Source: Boesenbergia rotunda
Taxonomy: Eukaryota; Streptophyta; Magnoliopsida; Zingiberales; Zingiberaceae
Assembly (NCBI GenBank): GCA_024364735.1
Contig: JAGFNQ010000187.1
Coordinates: 1,295,352 to 1,359,351, forward strand
Direction: 5' to 3'
Length of the DNA stretch: 64,000 nt
Positions 21,901 through 32,321 of this stretch are shown in pieces; position 1 is the stretch's first letter; each line of letters begins with the position of its first letter. The notes under the pieces are model-generated. The model was given only the letters and a program-made list of their open reading frames with translations. It did no database searches and was not told the DNA's origin. Made by a program: the position numbers and the translations under genes.

Positions 21901-22068
21901 TGTGGGATGCCTTGGGATATGATCCATGCATTGCATATGCATTGGTGGTGTAAGTCCAAGATGAAGTCTTGGCAACGTAAGTCCAGTTGTTAGTTTAGTA
22001 TTGTTTTTGCTAATTATTGCTATTGACTACTATTTCGTTTCCCTAACTTAAACGTATTGCCAAACATC

Positions 22069-22082
22069 AAAAAGGGGGAGAT
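22069..22082 (+). promoter_or_regulatory. Polypurine tract of element G
   Basis: AAAAAGGGGGAGAT directly abuts the LTR start TGTTGAGG. The same 14-mer is found at F, L and K. Confidence 0.9.
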
Positions 22083-22289
22083 TGTTGAGGCAATTTGTGG
22101 TCCGGAGTGACCATAAGTTTTGATGTTTGGGCAAAGGGTTTAAGTTAGGCTTTCCCTTGTGATCTAATATGTGTAATTGAGTGTGCAGGATTACAGGTTT
22201 ACACATATTGACTTGGTTGGATGACTTCGGTATGGTGAAGGGTTGCGCGGAGACAGGCTGGAGGCTTGTGTGCACCCGAGGGACCTTGG
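22083..22289 (+). repeat. 3' LTR of element G, first part
   Basis: It starts TGTTGAGGCAATTTGTGGTCC and matches the first 207 bases of the F LTRs. It ends in CTTGG, the left target duplication of F. Confidence 0.88.
22285..22289. other. Left target-site duplication of element F (CTTGG)
   Basis: CTTGG immediately precedes the F LTR and recurs at 28020-28024. Confidence 0.85.
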
Positions 22290-22769
22290 TGTTGAGGCAA
22301 TCTGTGGTCCGAAGTAACCAAGTGTTTTGATGTTTGAGTAAAGGGTTTAAGTTAGGTTTACCCTTGTTATCTCATATGTGTATGTTGAGTGTGCAGGTTG
22401 TACAAGTTACACATATGGACTTGACTGGATGGCCTCGGTAGGGTGAAGGGTGGCATGGAGACAAGTTGGAGGCTTGTGTGCACCCGAGGGACCTTGGAGA
22501 GCAGGGACGATGAGATGATGGGCGCGGACTTCGAGGAATACGTGAAGGATGGCATGGAGGCAAGCTAGAGGCTTGCATGCATCCGAGGGACGGGAGCCAA
22601 AGATGAAGAGGGCGCGAAGGCAATAGTCGAGGTTGCGGACAAGGAGTCAGTTGAGTCGTGAGGGTACGAGTGTTGTGTGATTGTACTCGGGAAATCCTAG
22701 GGGTTGAGTGCGGAGTGAAATGTACTCAGGAAGGGTAACCTTAGGTGGGTGAGTAGACTAGTATACTGG

Positions 22770-22945
22770 CCTGGGGGCAGTCGACTGATGGAACTCATAG
22801 AAGGGATTCAGCTTGGGACCAGTCGACTTCTCTGGGAGCAGTCGACTGGTAGGTGGCTGATGAGTTGGCTGAGAATTCGAACGTTGGGGGTGCAACGGTC
22901 GAATTCCAGTGGCACCAGTCGACTGCCCTAGGAGCAGTCAACTGG
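22770..22945 (+). repeat. CAGTCGACTG palindrome array in U3 of LTR F
   Basis: One half-palindrome near 22777 and two inverted repeats at 22819-22849 and 22915-22945. Between the two lies another near-palindrome with arms GAATTCGAACGTTG and CAACGGTCGAATTC. The last hairpin ends 24 bases upstream of the TATA box. Confidence 0.85.
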
Positions 22946-22969
22946 TGGCGAGGGTTTCAGCCCGAGTCC

Positions 22970-22977
22970 TATTTAAA
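22970..22977 (+). promoter_or_regulatory. TATA box of LTR F (5' copy)
   Basis: TATTTAAA in CCTATTTAAAGAGG. The same box is at 27668 (3' LTR) and 28596 (LTR G). Confidence 0.65.
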
Positions 22978-23319
22978 GAGGACGTCGTGGTGGCTGTGTC
23001 TCTTGATGAAACTCGCTTGGGTAAAGTGAGTTAGTAGTCTCTTGTGCTCAGATAGCATCCGAAGTGTTGTGGCGAAGTTTTTCCACCCACAAGGAGCGAC
23101 AAAGTTAGCCAGAGATTATCCGGGGATTGATCCACCGACGGATTCTTGGATTAGTCACCCGTCCGGGGTGGATACCAAGTAAATCGTTCGTGTTAGCATT
23201 GGTTAGTGATTTTGTTATTGTTTTATTGTATATTCCGCTGTGCAACTAACCATGCAAGAAGAAAGGGGTTCGAGAATTGCTATTCACCTCCCTCTAGCAA
23301 GCATCGTCGATCTATCAAT

Positions 23320-23331
23320 TGGTATCAGAGC
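23320..23331 (+). promoter_or_regulatory. Primer-binding site of element F (tRNA-iMet)
   Basis: Exact TGGTATCAGAGC two bases after the LTR end. Confidence 0.93.
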
Positions 23332-23390
23332 AAGGACCGCTCTTGATCGGATTAATCGTCGAGGGAGCACACGCTAGAGGAAGAAGAAAG

Positions 23391-24991
23391 ATGGATGACA
23401 AATTTGGGGACGACATCTACATTCCACCGCCCTACGATCATGAAGACTTTAACTTTTGGAGGGTGAGAATCGAGACTTGGTTTGGAATGGAGTGAGCATG
23501 TCGAATTGCGCTTGAAGAGCCGTTCGAAGTTCCAAAGGATAAGCACGGAAAGAGACTTCGTCCTAGATATTGGGACAAAGAGCAACAAGAACAATTTCGG
23601 GCCAATGAGAAGGTAATTGGTATTTTGAAAAATGTGTTGCCTAATAACATTTTGAGTTGTGTAGGTGAATATAGCGATGCACATGAATTATGGATTAAAG
23701 TCAAAGAATATCATGAAAATCCTACACAAATTCAAGAGCCCAACAAGATCAATTCATTGGTTCAAGAAGTGGAAGAAGAGAGTGAGAGGGCATCTACCTC
23801 AAGGATTGAGGGGGAGGAGAGACCCTCATCTACACAAGAACAAGAGGAAGCATCTTCTTCATCCAAGGTTGAAGAGGAAGTCAACCTAGCCTCTACCTCC
23901 ACCAAAGCAAGAGCCAATGACCATATCACATGCTTTGGGTGTAATGAAAAGGGGCACTACAAGGACAAGTGCCCGAAAGGTAAAAAGGAGGTAAAATCTA
24001 CACTCATTTCAAGTTCTTTTAAATCTAACATGAGTTGTAGGAATAGAGGAGCCCAAGAAAAGAAAAAAAATCCGATGCTTCACGTGTGGAGAGCTAGGGC
24101 ACTACCACACCAAGTGCCCTAGAAAAGGAGAATTAAAGAAAATGGAGCATCTGGAAGATGGGAGAAGGATGAAAGGAGGAAGCAAAGATCACAACAAGGG
24201 AGGACTTCAAGGGTAAGGGAGGTAATTCCTAACCCTAGGGTAAAATGTAATTCAATTTCAAGTTCTTCCTTGCATTTTAAGAATCATGTTAATTACCTAT
24301 CCATGCATGCTAGAAACCATGAAAACTGCTTACTTGTGCACAACTTTGGATTTAGATATAATGATAGGACTAGGGTTAACAAGGTAGATTATAACCCTAG
24401 AAAAGTATGCATCATGAGCCCAAGACCTCTAGACCTAAGGATCATGACACTAATCCCAAAAAGGGGAGGAATGTGCCTAGAAAGGAGGGTAGGCCTAGGA
24501 ATGTCCAAGGTGGATATATGGGTTCTAAGGTTAGAACTCTAGAAAGGGAAAATCAAGCGTTGAGGGCAAGGCTTGATATACTAGAAAAGGCCCTAGAAAG
24601 ATTCACAGTTGGATCTAAGGGCTTAGACATGGTGTTGGGTAGCTTAAAACCCAACTATAATAGATCGGGTTTGGGCTACCGGTCTGAGACTTCCAAGGCC
24701 AACAAAAAGAAATATGCTGGGAAGGCATATGATCATGGCAAGAAGGAGAAGTTCAAGGATGGCAAGGGACTATCATCCAAAGGGAAAAAGAGTGACTTAA
24801 TCAAAGACAAGGTGTCTAGGGTTAAGAGGGTTCATTTTGTGGGCCAAGAGTCTTCGGGGGCACACCGGTGTGGCTTAGTCTGGATAGAGTCACTGGGGAG
24901 GTGGCTAGGGCTCAGAGCTCAAGGGGGAGCTCTAGAAGCCTTTGGGGTCCATGGTAAATGGATCTCAAAAGTTTCTCTCCTAGGAAATTAG
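23391..24991 (+). pseudogene. gag: Gag of element F, two zinc knuckles, broken
   Basis: The ATG at 23391 opens MDDKFGDDIYIPPPYDHEDF. A Copia Gag core covers about residues 10-120, a Ser/Glu-rich linker follows, and knuckles lie at 23931-23972 (CFGCNEKGHYKDKC) and 24076-24117 (CFTCGELGHYHTKC). A coiled-coil segment (LERENQALRARLDILEKALE) comes next, then a basic tail. Defects: TGA at about 23494 where copy A has Trp, an extra A in an A-run near 24065 that puts knuckle 2 in another frame, and a one-base loss near 24890 in the tail. The frame before the run is open 23625-24122 and the C-terminal frame is open 24407-24991. It would be the RNA-binding particle protein. No pol follows. Confidence 0.8.
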
Positions 24992-25407
24992 GTGAATTGT
25001 GCCAAAAAGTGTTGGACGACTTGGCTAAGTCTAAATCCTAGGTTTTTGCACATTAGATGGAGTTTTAGGGAGAGAATGGTGAAAATAAGGTTATATTGAG
25101 TAAAATTAGGTTTTAATGGGCAAATATAATGTAATTCACTGATAAAAATGAATTGTGACCAAGTATTAGAAGATACATAAAGGAAAAACCATAATTAGAA
25201 CTTTTGGGTTGAGGTTAAATGATACATTTTAGAGAAAGTTGAGTTTCGTGCCAATCTTGGGATCCGGAGTACATTTATTTGGAAACGAATTTTTCCCAAG
25301 TAGACATTGGCCCCACAAATCTCTTCACGAAATTTCATAATTTTTGGAGATTTGTAGAATTAGTTAGAGATTTCTGAAATTCGACTGAAAAACTTGAAAC
25401 TCAGGTA

Positions 25408-25499
25408 CCAGTCGACTGCCCCAGGGGCAGTCGACTGGTCTTAAGCCCAAAAACTCTCTGTGAGTTTTGGCAGTCGACTGCCACATGGGCAGTCGACTG
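25408..25499 (+). repeat. Pair of CAGTCGACTG hairpins (element F)
   Basis: 25408-25438 is a perfect 31-base inverted repeat with arms CCAGTCGACTGCCCC around one central A. 25471-25499 has arms CAGTCGACTGCC with a short loop. Confidence 0.9.
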
Positions 25500-26324
25500 A
25501 TCAGTGAGAGTTTGCAAAGAAAGGCCTATTGGATAGCAAGAAATTGTAAATTTGGATTATAGGATATGGCTGTGGATTAAAAGTCTTGATTATGATCTCA
25601 TATTCCTTAAATGAAGTGTTATCTCATGAGTTAATAAGGCTTTATTGATATTAATGAAATTAAAGGAGGATTGATAAGTGTTAAGGTTCATTGGATAAAG
25701 GATATGGAAGTTTCCCATAGATATCTAGGATTAAGAGACAAAAAGGGGAGGCTTTCATCACATTAAGGACATAAGAAAATGGATTTGAAAATTGATACAA
25801 AATGTCAATCTTTTGAGGAAATTGAAAGTCGTACCAAAAGTCAAGCACACTTGATATTTTTATAGAATCATATGTTTCTAAGAAAGGATATATCCTAGCA
25901 AGTGTGTTTGCAAACCTTTAGGTTGTTCAAGGGTTTTGTTGAGTTCTTTTTGGCGCTAGGGATAAGGTTGCTTGGGAGCAATCCTTCATGGTGGCCAAGG
26001 GAGAAGAACTTGAAGGTTAGGTTGGGTAGAACCTAACTTGTGTCATGGTGTTAAGTTGGGTAGAACTTAACCTTGGAAAAATAAAAATTGGGTGAAGGCA
26101 TAGGTTAAGGGGGAGGTTGCCTCCTTGTTTGCCTTAATTTTCATAAGAAAATTATTGGGTTTTGTGTCAAACTTGGGAATGGTGATAGATACATTGTAGA
26201 ATGTATTTTTCCCAAGTATGTATGGGTACCACAAAGTTCTCCACGAAATTTGAGAATTTTTGGAGAATTGTGGAATTTCTGGCGCATTTCTGAATGTGGC
26301 CTGAAAAATTGAATTTCAGAGTAT

Positions 26325-26354
26325 CAGTCGACTGCCAACAGGGGCAGTCGACTG
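26325..26354 (+). repeat. Third CAGTCGACTG hairpin (element F)
   Basis: Arms CAGTCGACTGCC and GGCAGTCGACTG with an AACAGG loop, at the position matching 21376 in G and 47018 in L. Confidence 0.85.
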
Positions 26355-26690
26355 GTCAGGCTGGTGTGGGTATCCAGCAGCTGACTTAGGTTCAAATAAT
26401 GGAAAACAAGTGTATGGGAGGCTCGTACACATTGTTTATGATCATTAGGAATTCAAAGAACCAATAATTGGGATATTGTTGGGTTCTTTTTGATGTTAGG
26501 CAAAGGGGGAGAAGTTTGGGTTTAAGTTGGGAAACCAAACTTACCTTTGCTAGAAACCCTAGGTTTAGGGGGAGCATGGTTGCTCCGTTTTTGGCATAAG
26601 GGGAACCTTGGAGAGGTTATTAAAAAGCCTTTGTAAGTCTAATGTAGGAGGAGCTTGGGAAAAGCTTTAAAAAGCCCGTCTTGGTGAAAA

Positions 26691-26870
26691 GTCCTAGCTT
26701 GGAGGGCTAGGTGTAGAAATTCCTAACTTGGAGGGTTAGGTGTGAGAAAGTCCTAGCTTGGAGGGCTAGGTGTGTGAAAAGTCCTAACTTGGAGGGTTAG
26801 GTGTGGAAAAGTACTAGCTTGGAGGGCTAGGTGTGAAAATTCCTAACTTTGAGGGTTAAGTGTAGGATGC
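26691..26870 (+). repeat. Tandem hairpin array CCTARC-TTGGAGG-GYTAGG (element F)
   Basis: Six units of 28-30 bases. The fifth stem pair alternates G-C (CCTAGC/GCTAGG) and A-T (CCTAAC/GTTAGG) from unit to unit while the loop TTGGAGG stays constant. The last unit is decayed. Confidence 0.88.
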
Positions 26871-26975
26871 CTTGGGATAGGATCCAGTTTTGCATTGCAT
26901 ATGCATTTATTTAGCATTATTTTTGCTATTGACTACTGTCTTGCTTTTCCTAACTTAAACGTATTGCTAAACATC

Positions 26976-26989
26976 AAAAAGGGGGAGAT
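26976..26989 (+). promoter_or_regulatory. Polypurine tract of element F
   Basis: AAAAAGGGGGAGAT, abutting the 3' LTR. Confidence 0.93.
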
Positions 26990-28019
26990 TGTTGAGGCAA
27001 TCTGTGGTCCGGAGTGACCAAGTGTTTTGATATTTGGGAAAATGGTTTAAGTTATGTTTATCCTTGTTATCTCATATATGTATGTTGAGTGTGCAGGTTG
27101 TACAGGTTACACATATGGACTTGACTGGACGGCCTCGGTAGGGTGAAGGGTGGCATTGAGATAAGCTGGAGGCTTGTGTGCACCCGAGGGACCTTGGAGA
27201 GCAGGGACGATGAGCTGATGGGCGCGGACTTCGAGGCATGCGTGAAGGATGGCATGGAGGCAAGCTGGAGGCTTACGTGCATCCGAGGGACGGGAGCTGA
27301 AGATGAAGAGGGCGCGAAGGTAATAGTCGAGGCTGTGGACGAGGAGTCAGTCGAGTCGTGAGGGTACGAGTGCTGTGTGATTATACTCGAGAAATCCTAG
27401 GGTTTGAGTGTGGAGTGAAATGTACTCAGGAGGGTAACCTTAGGTGGGTGAGTAGACCAGTAGACTGGCCTGGGGGCAGTCGACTGATGGAACTCATAGA
27501 AGGGTTTCAGCTTGGGACCAGTCGACTGCTCTGGGAGCAGTCGACTGGTAGGTGGCTGATGAGTTGGCTGAGAATTCGAACGTTGGGGTGCAACGGTCGA
27601 ATTCCAGTGGCACCAGTCGACTGCCCTAGGAGCAGTCAACTGGTGGCGAAGGTTTCAGCCCGAGTCCTATTTAAAGAGGACGTCGTGGTGGCTGAGACTC
27701 TTGACGAAACTCGCTTGGGTAAAGTGAGTTAGTAGTCTCTTATGCTCAGATAGCGTCCGAAGTGTTGTGGCGAGGTTTCTCCACCCACAAGGAGCGACAG
27801 AGTTAGCCGGAGGTTATCCTGGGATTGATCCACCGACGGATTCTTGGATTAGTCACCCGTCCGGGGAAGATACCAAGTAAATCGTCCGTGTTAGCATTTG
27901 TTAGTGATTTTGTTATTGTTTTATTGTATATTCCGCTGTGCAACTAACCGTGCAGGAAGAAAGCGGTTCGAGAATTGCTATTCACCCCCCGCCCTCTAGC
28001 AAGCATCGTCGATCTATCA
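26990..28019 (+). repeat. 3' LTR of element F
   Basis: 1030 bases, closely matching 22290-23317 with a few percent difference by eye. It has the same palindrome array (about 27465-27640) and TATA box (27668-27675). Confidence 0.9.
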
Positions 28020-28024
28020 CTTGG
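28020..28024. other. Right target-site duplication of element F (CTTGG)
   Basis: CTTGG follows the LTR end TCTATCA. Removing F and one CTTGG joins 22289 to 28025 and restores a continuous G LTR. Confidence 0.85.
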
Positions 28025-28942
28025 TATAGCAGGGATGATGAGCCGAGGGGCATGGACTTCGAGGCGTACATGAAGGATGGCATGGAGACAAGATGGAGGC
28101 TTGTGTGCATCTGAGGGACGAGGGACGAGGGCCGAAGTTGAAGAGGGCGCGAAGGCAATAGTTAAGGCTGCTGGTGAAGAGTCAGCTAAGGCAAGGGACA
28201 AGAGCCGAGGGAGGAGGACTCCAAGGGCAAGCCGGGAAGTGGACTTCAAAGGGCACACGCGAAGGGTGGCATAGAGGCAAGTCGAGGACTTACGTGCGCA
28301 TCCGAGGGATGATGGCCGGTGGAAGAAGACTTCAAGGGGCAAGCCAAGGGAGTGGACCTGAAGGCACGCGTGGAGGAGGGTCAACGGAGTGAGTAGGAGT
28401 GCTGATGTAAGCTAGGCAGTCGACTAGGGATTGTCCAGTTGACTGTCAAGACTCACAGAATGTATTTGGCCCTAGACCAGTCGACTGCTCTGGGAGCAGT
28501 CGACTGGTGTGTAGCAAAATTCGAACGTTGCAGTTGTCAACGATGAATTTGAGTGGGGGCAGTCGACTGCCAGCGAGGGTTTCCAGCCCAAGTTCTATTT
28601 AAAGAGAACTCGGTTTGGGTTGGGGTTCTTGACGAATTTTGTCTTGGTTAAAGGCAAAATAGTAGTCTTGGTGCTCAGGTCTTGTCAAGGTGTTGTGGCG
28701 AGGTTTCTCCTCCCACAAGGAGCAACAAGGGCTAGCCGGAGGTTATCCGGAGAGTGATCCACCGACGGATTCTTGGATTAGTCACCCTTAGGGCTGGATA
28801 TCAAGTAAATCTTCTTGTTAGCATTGTTCTTTCTTGTTAGTTTTATTTTATTGTATATTCCGCTTGCGCAACTAACCATGTAGGAAGAAAGTGTTCGAGA
28901 AGTGCTATTCACCCCTCTCTAGCAACCGTTCAAGATCCAACA
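28025..28942 (+). repeat. 3' LTR of element G, second part
   Basis: It resumes the LTR exactly where 22289 stopped. It contains a CAGTCGACTG hairpin with covarying inner pairs (28477-28507, inner GCTC/GAGC), a half-palindrome at 28556-28572, and a TATA box TATTTAAA at 28596-28603. It ends GATCCAACA. Confidence 0.85.
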
Positions 28943-29423
28943 AAAGTTAGGGATTATTTCCTTTACCCTTGTAGCTCCCCCTTGATACGAGCTTTTCTCC
29001 TTTTCCTTCTTCTCCCACTTTCTCATATGTTCCAATTTCTTGAGCTCTCCTTTTCTTGGACATTTGGTGTGATAATGTCCTAGCTCTCCACATGTGAAGC
29101 ATCTAATGTACTTTTTCTCCTTCTTTTCTCCATCCCTACAACTCATCTTAGTTTTCAAACTATTTGAATTGAGTTTAGGGTTTACCTCCTTTTTCTTACC
29201 CAATGGACACTTGTCCTTGTAGTGTCCCTTCTTGTTACATTCAAAGCAAATGATGTGATCTTTAGACTTTGCTTTGGTGGAGGTGGATGCTTCTTCTTGC
29301 TCCGGTATCAAGGGTGGTCTCTCCTCCCCCTCAATCCTTGAAGTGGAAACCTCTTCTTCTTCCCTTGATGAAGTGGATGATCTTTCACTTTCTTGTGCCA
29401 CTTCACTTGAGAAGATTGATGCC
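28943..29423 (-). pseudogene. gag: Gag fragment H (family S), minus strand
   Basis: The middle of an S-family Gag is open from the Ser/Glu linker through both knuckles (CFECNKKGHYKDKC and CFTCGELGHYHTKC) to VKEIIPNF. It matches A at about 990-1470. The left edge is cut by LTR G and the right edge by LTR D. H is therefore the oldest layer here, the target of both insertions. The rest of H is not found beyond either element. Confidence 0.8.
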
Positions 29424-32159
29424 TGATAAGTACCATTTTTGTGATTATTTTGGATGTTAAAATCCATGTTTGACCTATGTTTTTATTGCTTAATTATGAT
29501 TTTACCCTAGGTTTTGGAACTTTATCTTATTTTGGACTTAATTGCAAAATTACATAATTTTTGGATTATTTGGCCACTAATTTTCTGATATATTTTTATA
29601 GGCATGAAAGGATCCTGGACCTAGGGCATATTGGGTCAAACTTGAGTCGGAAGTGACCCGGATCCAATTATCAAGCCTACGATTAATCCGGGCCGTCCGA
29701 TTCAAGAGCGGCTAGATCTGAGCCATCCGGGACGATCTGAAGCAATCCGAGCTAGGGTTAGGGTTGATCAAGCTCTATGATCAAGATCTGAAGGTTTCAT
29801 CCCAATCAGAGCTAAATCAACCGTTGGATCAAGCTTGGAGGGCTCTAGAGCGTCCATTCACAGATTGAGTTGATCTGGACCATCCGTTGCATATCTGGAG
29901 GATCCGAGCTACCACAAGGCAGATCCTGACCCCAGATCAACATCCTCAAAGTTTGGGTCAGATCAGATGAAGATCAACCGTTGGATTTCTCAAATTAATC
30001 ACAACCGTCCATTGATAGCTATTTAATCAGATTTTCCCAGCAGCTTCTCCTCGTCGCGTCTCCGCCGCAGCAGCTTCGTCTTCTTCAGTTCTTCCATTTT
30101 TAGCTCGTTTTTCTTCATCAAAGGAGGCGCGTCCACTCAATCTCCACCTTGGATCGAGAATCAAGTTTTTGGTGATCCTTGTTTGAAGAATTCTGATCAT
30201 TTGCGCTGGAACAGAGAATTTCTTGGGGGTTCCGGCAGTTCTCAGTCCGATCATCTTCCTCTCGACCACAACCCATTTCAAAGCTTCTGAACCACTTGTA
30301 GGGGTTCTCAGGTGAGCTCAGAAGTTTCCCATATCATCATCGCAGCTCCTCCAATCGAGATGAAGTGAATCGGATGAAAGATTCCATCAGGCGCAGATTT
30401 GGTTCAGAAACAACTTCAGAATCGATTGTCCATTGATTTGCTGAGCCTAGGGGTTCGAAGCCAGTTCTTGATTGACGACCAAGAATTTCTTGAGCTTAGG
30501 GAGTGATTGAGTTTAGATTTCTTTGGTTAAATTCGGTTGTTTAGCTGTAAATTTCAATTCTGCCGTAACCTTATTTCTGCATTTTATCTAGCTGCTGTAA
30601 TCTACTTGTAGGGATTGTTTCTTTCTCAATTCGAGGTTCATCCTTGAGTGACAGCAAGGGGTTCTGAGCTGAGAAAAGAGATTGAGATTTAGTATTAGAA
30701 AATTTCCATTGTATTAGCTGCAATTCAATTTTCTGCAACTGCTCTGTTTTTAAGTTTCGATTCAGCCACTTAGTTTCGGTTTCTGAATTTGTTTGCTGCT
30801 TAATTAGGTTTAATTTGGCCAGTAGTCAGTTAGTTAACTTGTGTAGTGATAGATTTCATTTAAACTTCAGTTTAATTCTGTCCAAAACATTGCGTGCCAA
30901 TTTCCTGGTGCGTGCCAAGTATTCATTGTGCGTATCACGTTTGTTTCCTGCACATCAGTTACTTTCAGCAATTGTCAGCTTAGCACTTCTTAATTTGTGT
31001 CAAGTATTCATCAGTCATTCTGAAGCTTTCCGAACTGTAGAGTAGTGTATAGGTATCAGCTTGTTGTTTGTTGCTCTGCACTTAGATAATTTCTGAAACT
31101 CTGCAAAACTGCAAGTTATTTCTGCAAGTTTGAATCAGTTCTGAAAATTTTCAACTTGTGTATGAATCCTTGATTTCAATTTATTAGAACAGCTGTAGTT
31201 AGTGAACCATTGCATCATGTTCAACCCGATCTATTAGTTTCTGCTTTGGTTGTTGCATTTCTGCAGTAGCTTCACACTCAATCCCTGCACTGCTGAATTT
31301 CTGCTTCAGTTCTGATTTCCTTCACTCAATTCTGCTTACCACTTCTTGAAAGGTTTTGTTTTCCAAGTTATACTTACTGGCTGTAATTCTGAATTACCAG
31401 TTGCTTTACATTAATCACAGCTAAGTAACCACTTGAAACTGATTTGAATTGTATTTGGCACAACAATTTTCTCATTTTGGTGTATCAAGTTGTTTACTTC
31501 TACACTTAGTATCGAGAGGCAGTTTAAGCATTGATTGGCATCCAATTATATGCTGATTTTGTGGTGCTATGGTGCTTGAACTCAGCTAGTGTGACATTTA
31601 GCCATTTCTGAATTTTGTTAGCGATTGTTGGCTTGCAAATCTTGTAGCAGAGCTGAATTGTAGCTTGTCTAAATTCTGAAATTTCGTATGCTATTGTTGT
31701 GTTCAGCTTGTTTATCCCCACAATATGCCATCACTGTGCTATTCATTTATTTAGCATCTAGATTGCATTTAATATCTACTTTGTGCTCTTTTAACTTCGA
31801 CTGAGTTGTTTTGGTTGAATTGGGTATTCCATTTGTTGAGTGGTTTATTACCATCAATTTGCTTGGCTCATTTTAGTTAAGTTCCTTTAATTTCAATGCA
31901 TTCTCATTTCAAATTGAACCCAAACCTTAATTTTGATTTGAAACCCGAAAACACAAACGACACATAAATACAAGCGCGAATCAAACAAACCTTCAACTAG
32001 TCCCTGAGAAAAATACGACCTGTGGCCCCTATATTACATTTTCATGCTTTTGACTGTAAAAGGGTTTCCAGCAGCTATTCATTCATTCATTTATAAATTC
32101 TAAATTTGATGAGCCCATACATTTCGTGACAAAGTAATTAGTATATTTTGGGCCCGTCA
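29424..32159 (+). repeat. 5' LTR of element D
   Basis: 2736 bases. The first 640 bases carry repeated GATC/CCGTCC phrases and a possible TATA (TATTTAAT, 30020). The rest is T-rich with TTTCTGCA and AATTCTG words, ending with the conserved GAAAAATACGACCTGTGGCCC block. Confidence 0.82.
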
Positions 32160-32165
32160 AATTTT

Positions 32166-32182
32166 TGGCGTCGTTGCCGGGG
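32166..32182 (+). promoter_or_regulatory. Primer-binding site of element D (tRNA-Asp, one mismatch)
   Basis: TGGCGTCGTTGCCGGGG differs from the Asp primer site of element C by one C-to-T change. Confidence 0.85.
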
Positions 32183-32321
32183 AAGCAACTAGTTGATTTG
32201 TTTGATTTTTGCTTGTATACTTTTTGACATATCTTAGGGTTCTATTTTATTGTGCTTATTCTTTCATATACGGTTGCTGCCATTTTTCTTGTTTGTTTTG
32301 TGACAGGGCTGCAAGATCAAA

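Larger units (their letters stand above)
19754..22068 (+). other. 3' non-coding region of element G
   Basis: No gene. It contains CAGTCGACTG hairpins (20204-20303 and 21376-21405) and a tandem hairpin array (21764-21900). Purine-rich phrases such as TTAAGGGGGAGGTTGCCTCC are also present. It aligns with the F region 24992-26975. Confidence 0.7.
22290..23317 (+). repeat. 5' LTR of element F
   Basis: 1028 bases. An internally duplicated block of roughly 100 bases (22440-22600) carries hairpins of the GCAAGC-TGGAG-GCTTGC kind. Then come CAGTCGACTG palindromes (about 22770-22945), a TATA box at 22970, and the transcribed end with GTGTTAGCATTGGTTAG phrases. Confidence 0.9.
24992..26975 (+). other. 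3' non-coding region of element F
   Basis: No gene in about 2 kb. It carries a pair of CAGTCGACTG hairpins (25408-25499), a third (26325-26354) and a tandem hairpin array (26691-26870). In related element L, the interval between the hairpin pair and the single hairpin holds an extra gene. Here it is about 800 bases of non-coding DNA. Confidence 0.7.
22290..28019 (+). mobile_element. Element F: complete 5.7 kb gag-only LTR element (family S)
   Basis: Two LTRs (22290-23317 and 26990-28019) begin TGTTGAGGCAATCTG and end TCTATCA. With them are a Met primer site at 23320, a gag frame, a polypurine tract at 26976, and a 5-bp duplication CTTGG on both sides. The 3.7 kb internal region holds only gag and non-coding DNA, with no room or trace for protease, integrase or reverse transcriptase. 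It fits the TR-GAG class of non-autonomous plant LTR elements. It inserted into the LTR of a relative, element G. Confidence 0.9.
19436..28942 (+). mobile_element. Element G: S-family gag-only element, 5' truncated, LTR split by element F
   Basis: G runs from the C-terminal part of gag (19436) through about 2.3 kb of non-coding sequence and a polypurine tract into its 3' LTR. That LTR is interrupted at 22289 by element F and resumes at 28025. It ends in GATCCAACA at 28942. Its 5' LTR, primer site and most of gag were lost at the junction with element C. The flank on the right is minus-strand S-family gag (H). Confidence 0.8.

Noticed and set aside
22367..22623. Ser/Pro-rich minus-strand frames in LTR F (also 27067-27282, 27944-28384)
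   Set aside because: Antisense of LTR hairpin repeats, mirrored in every LTR copy.
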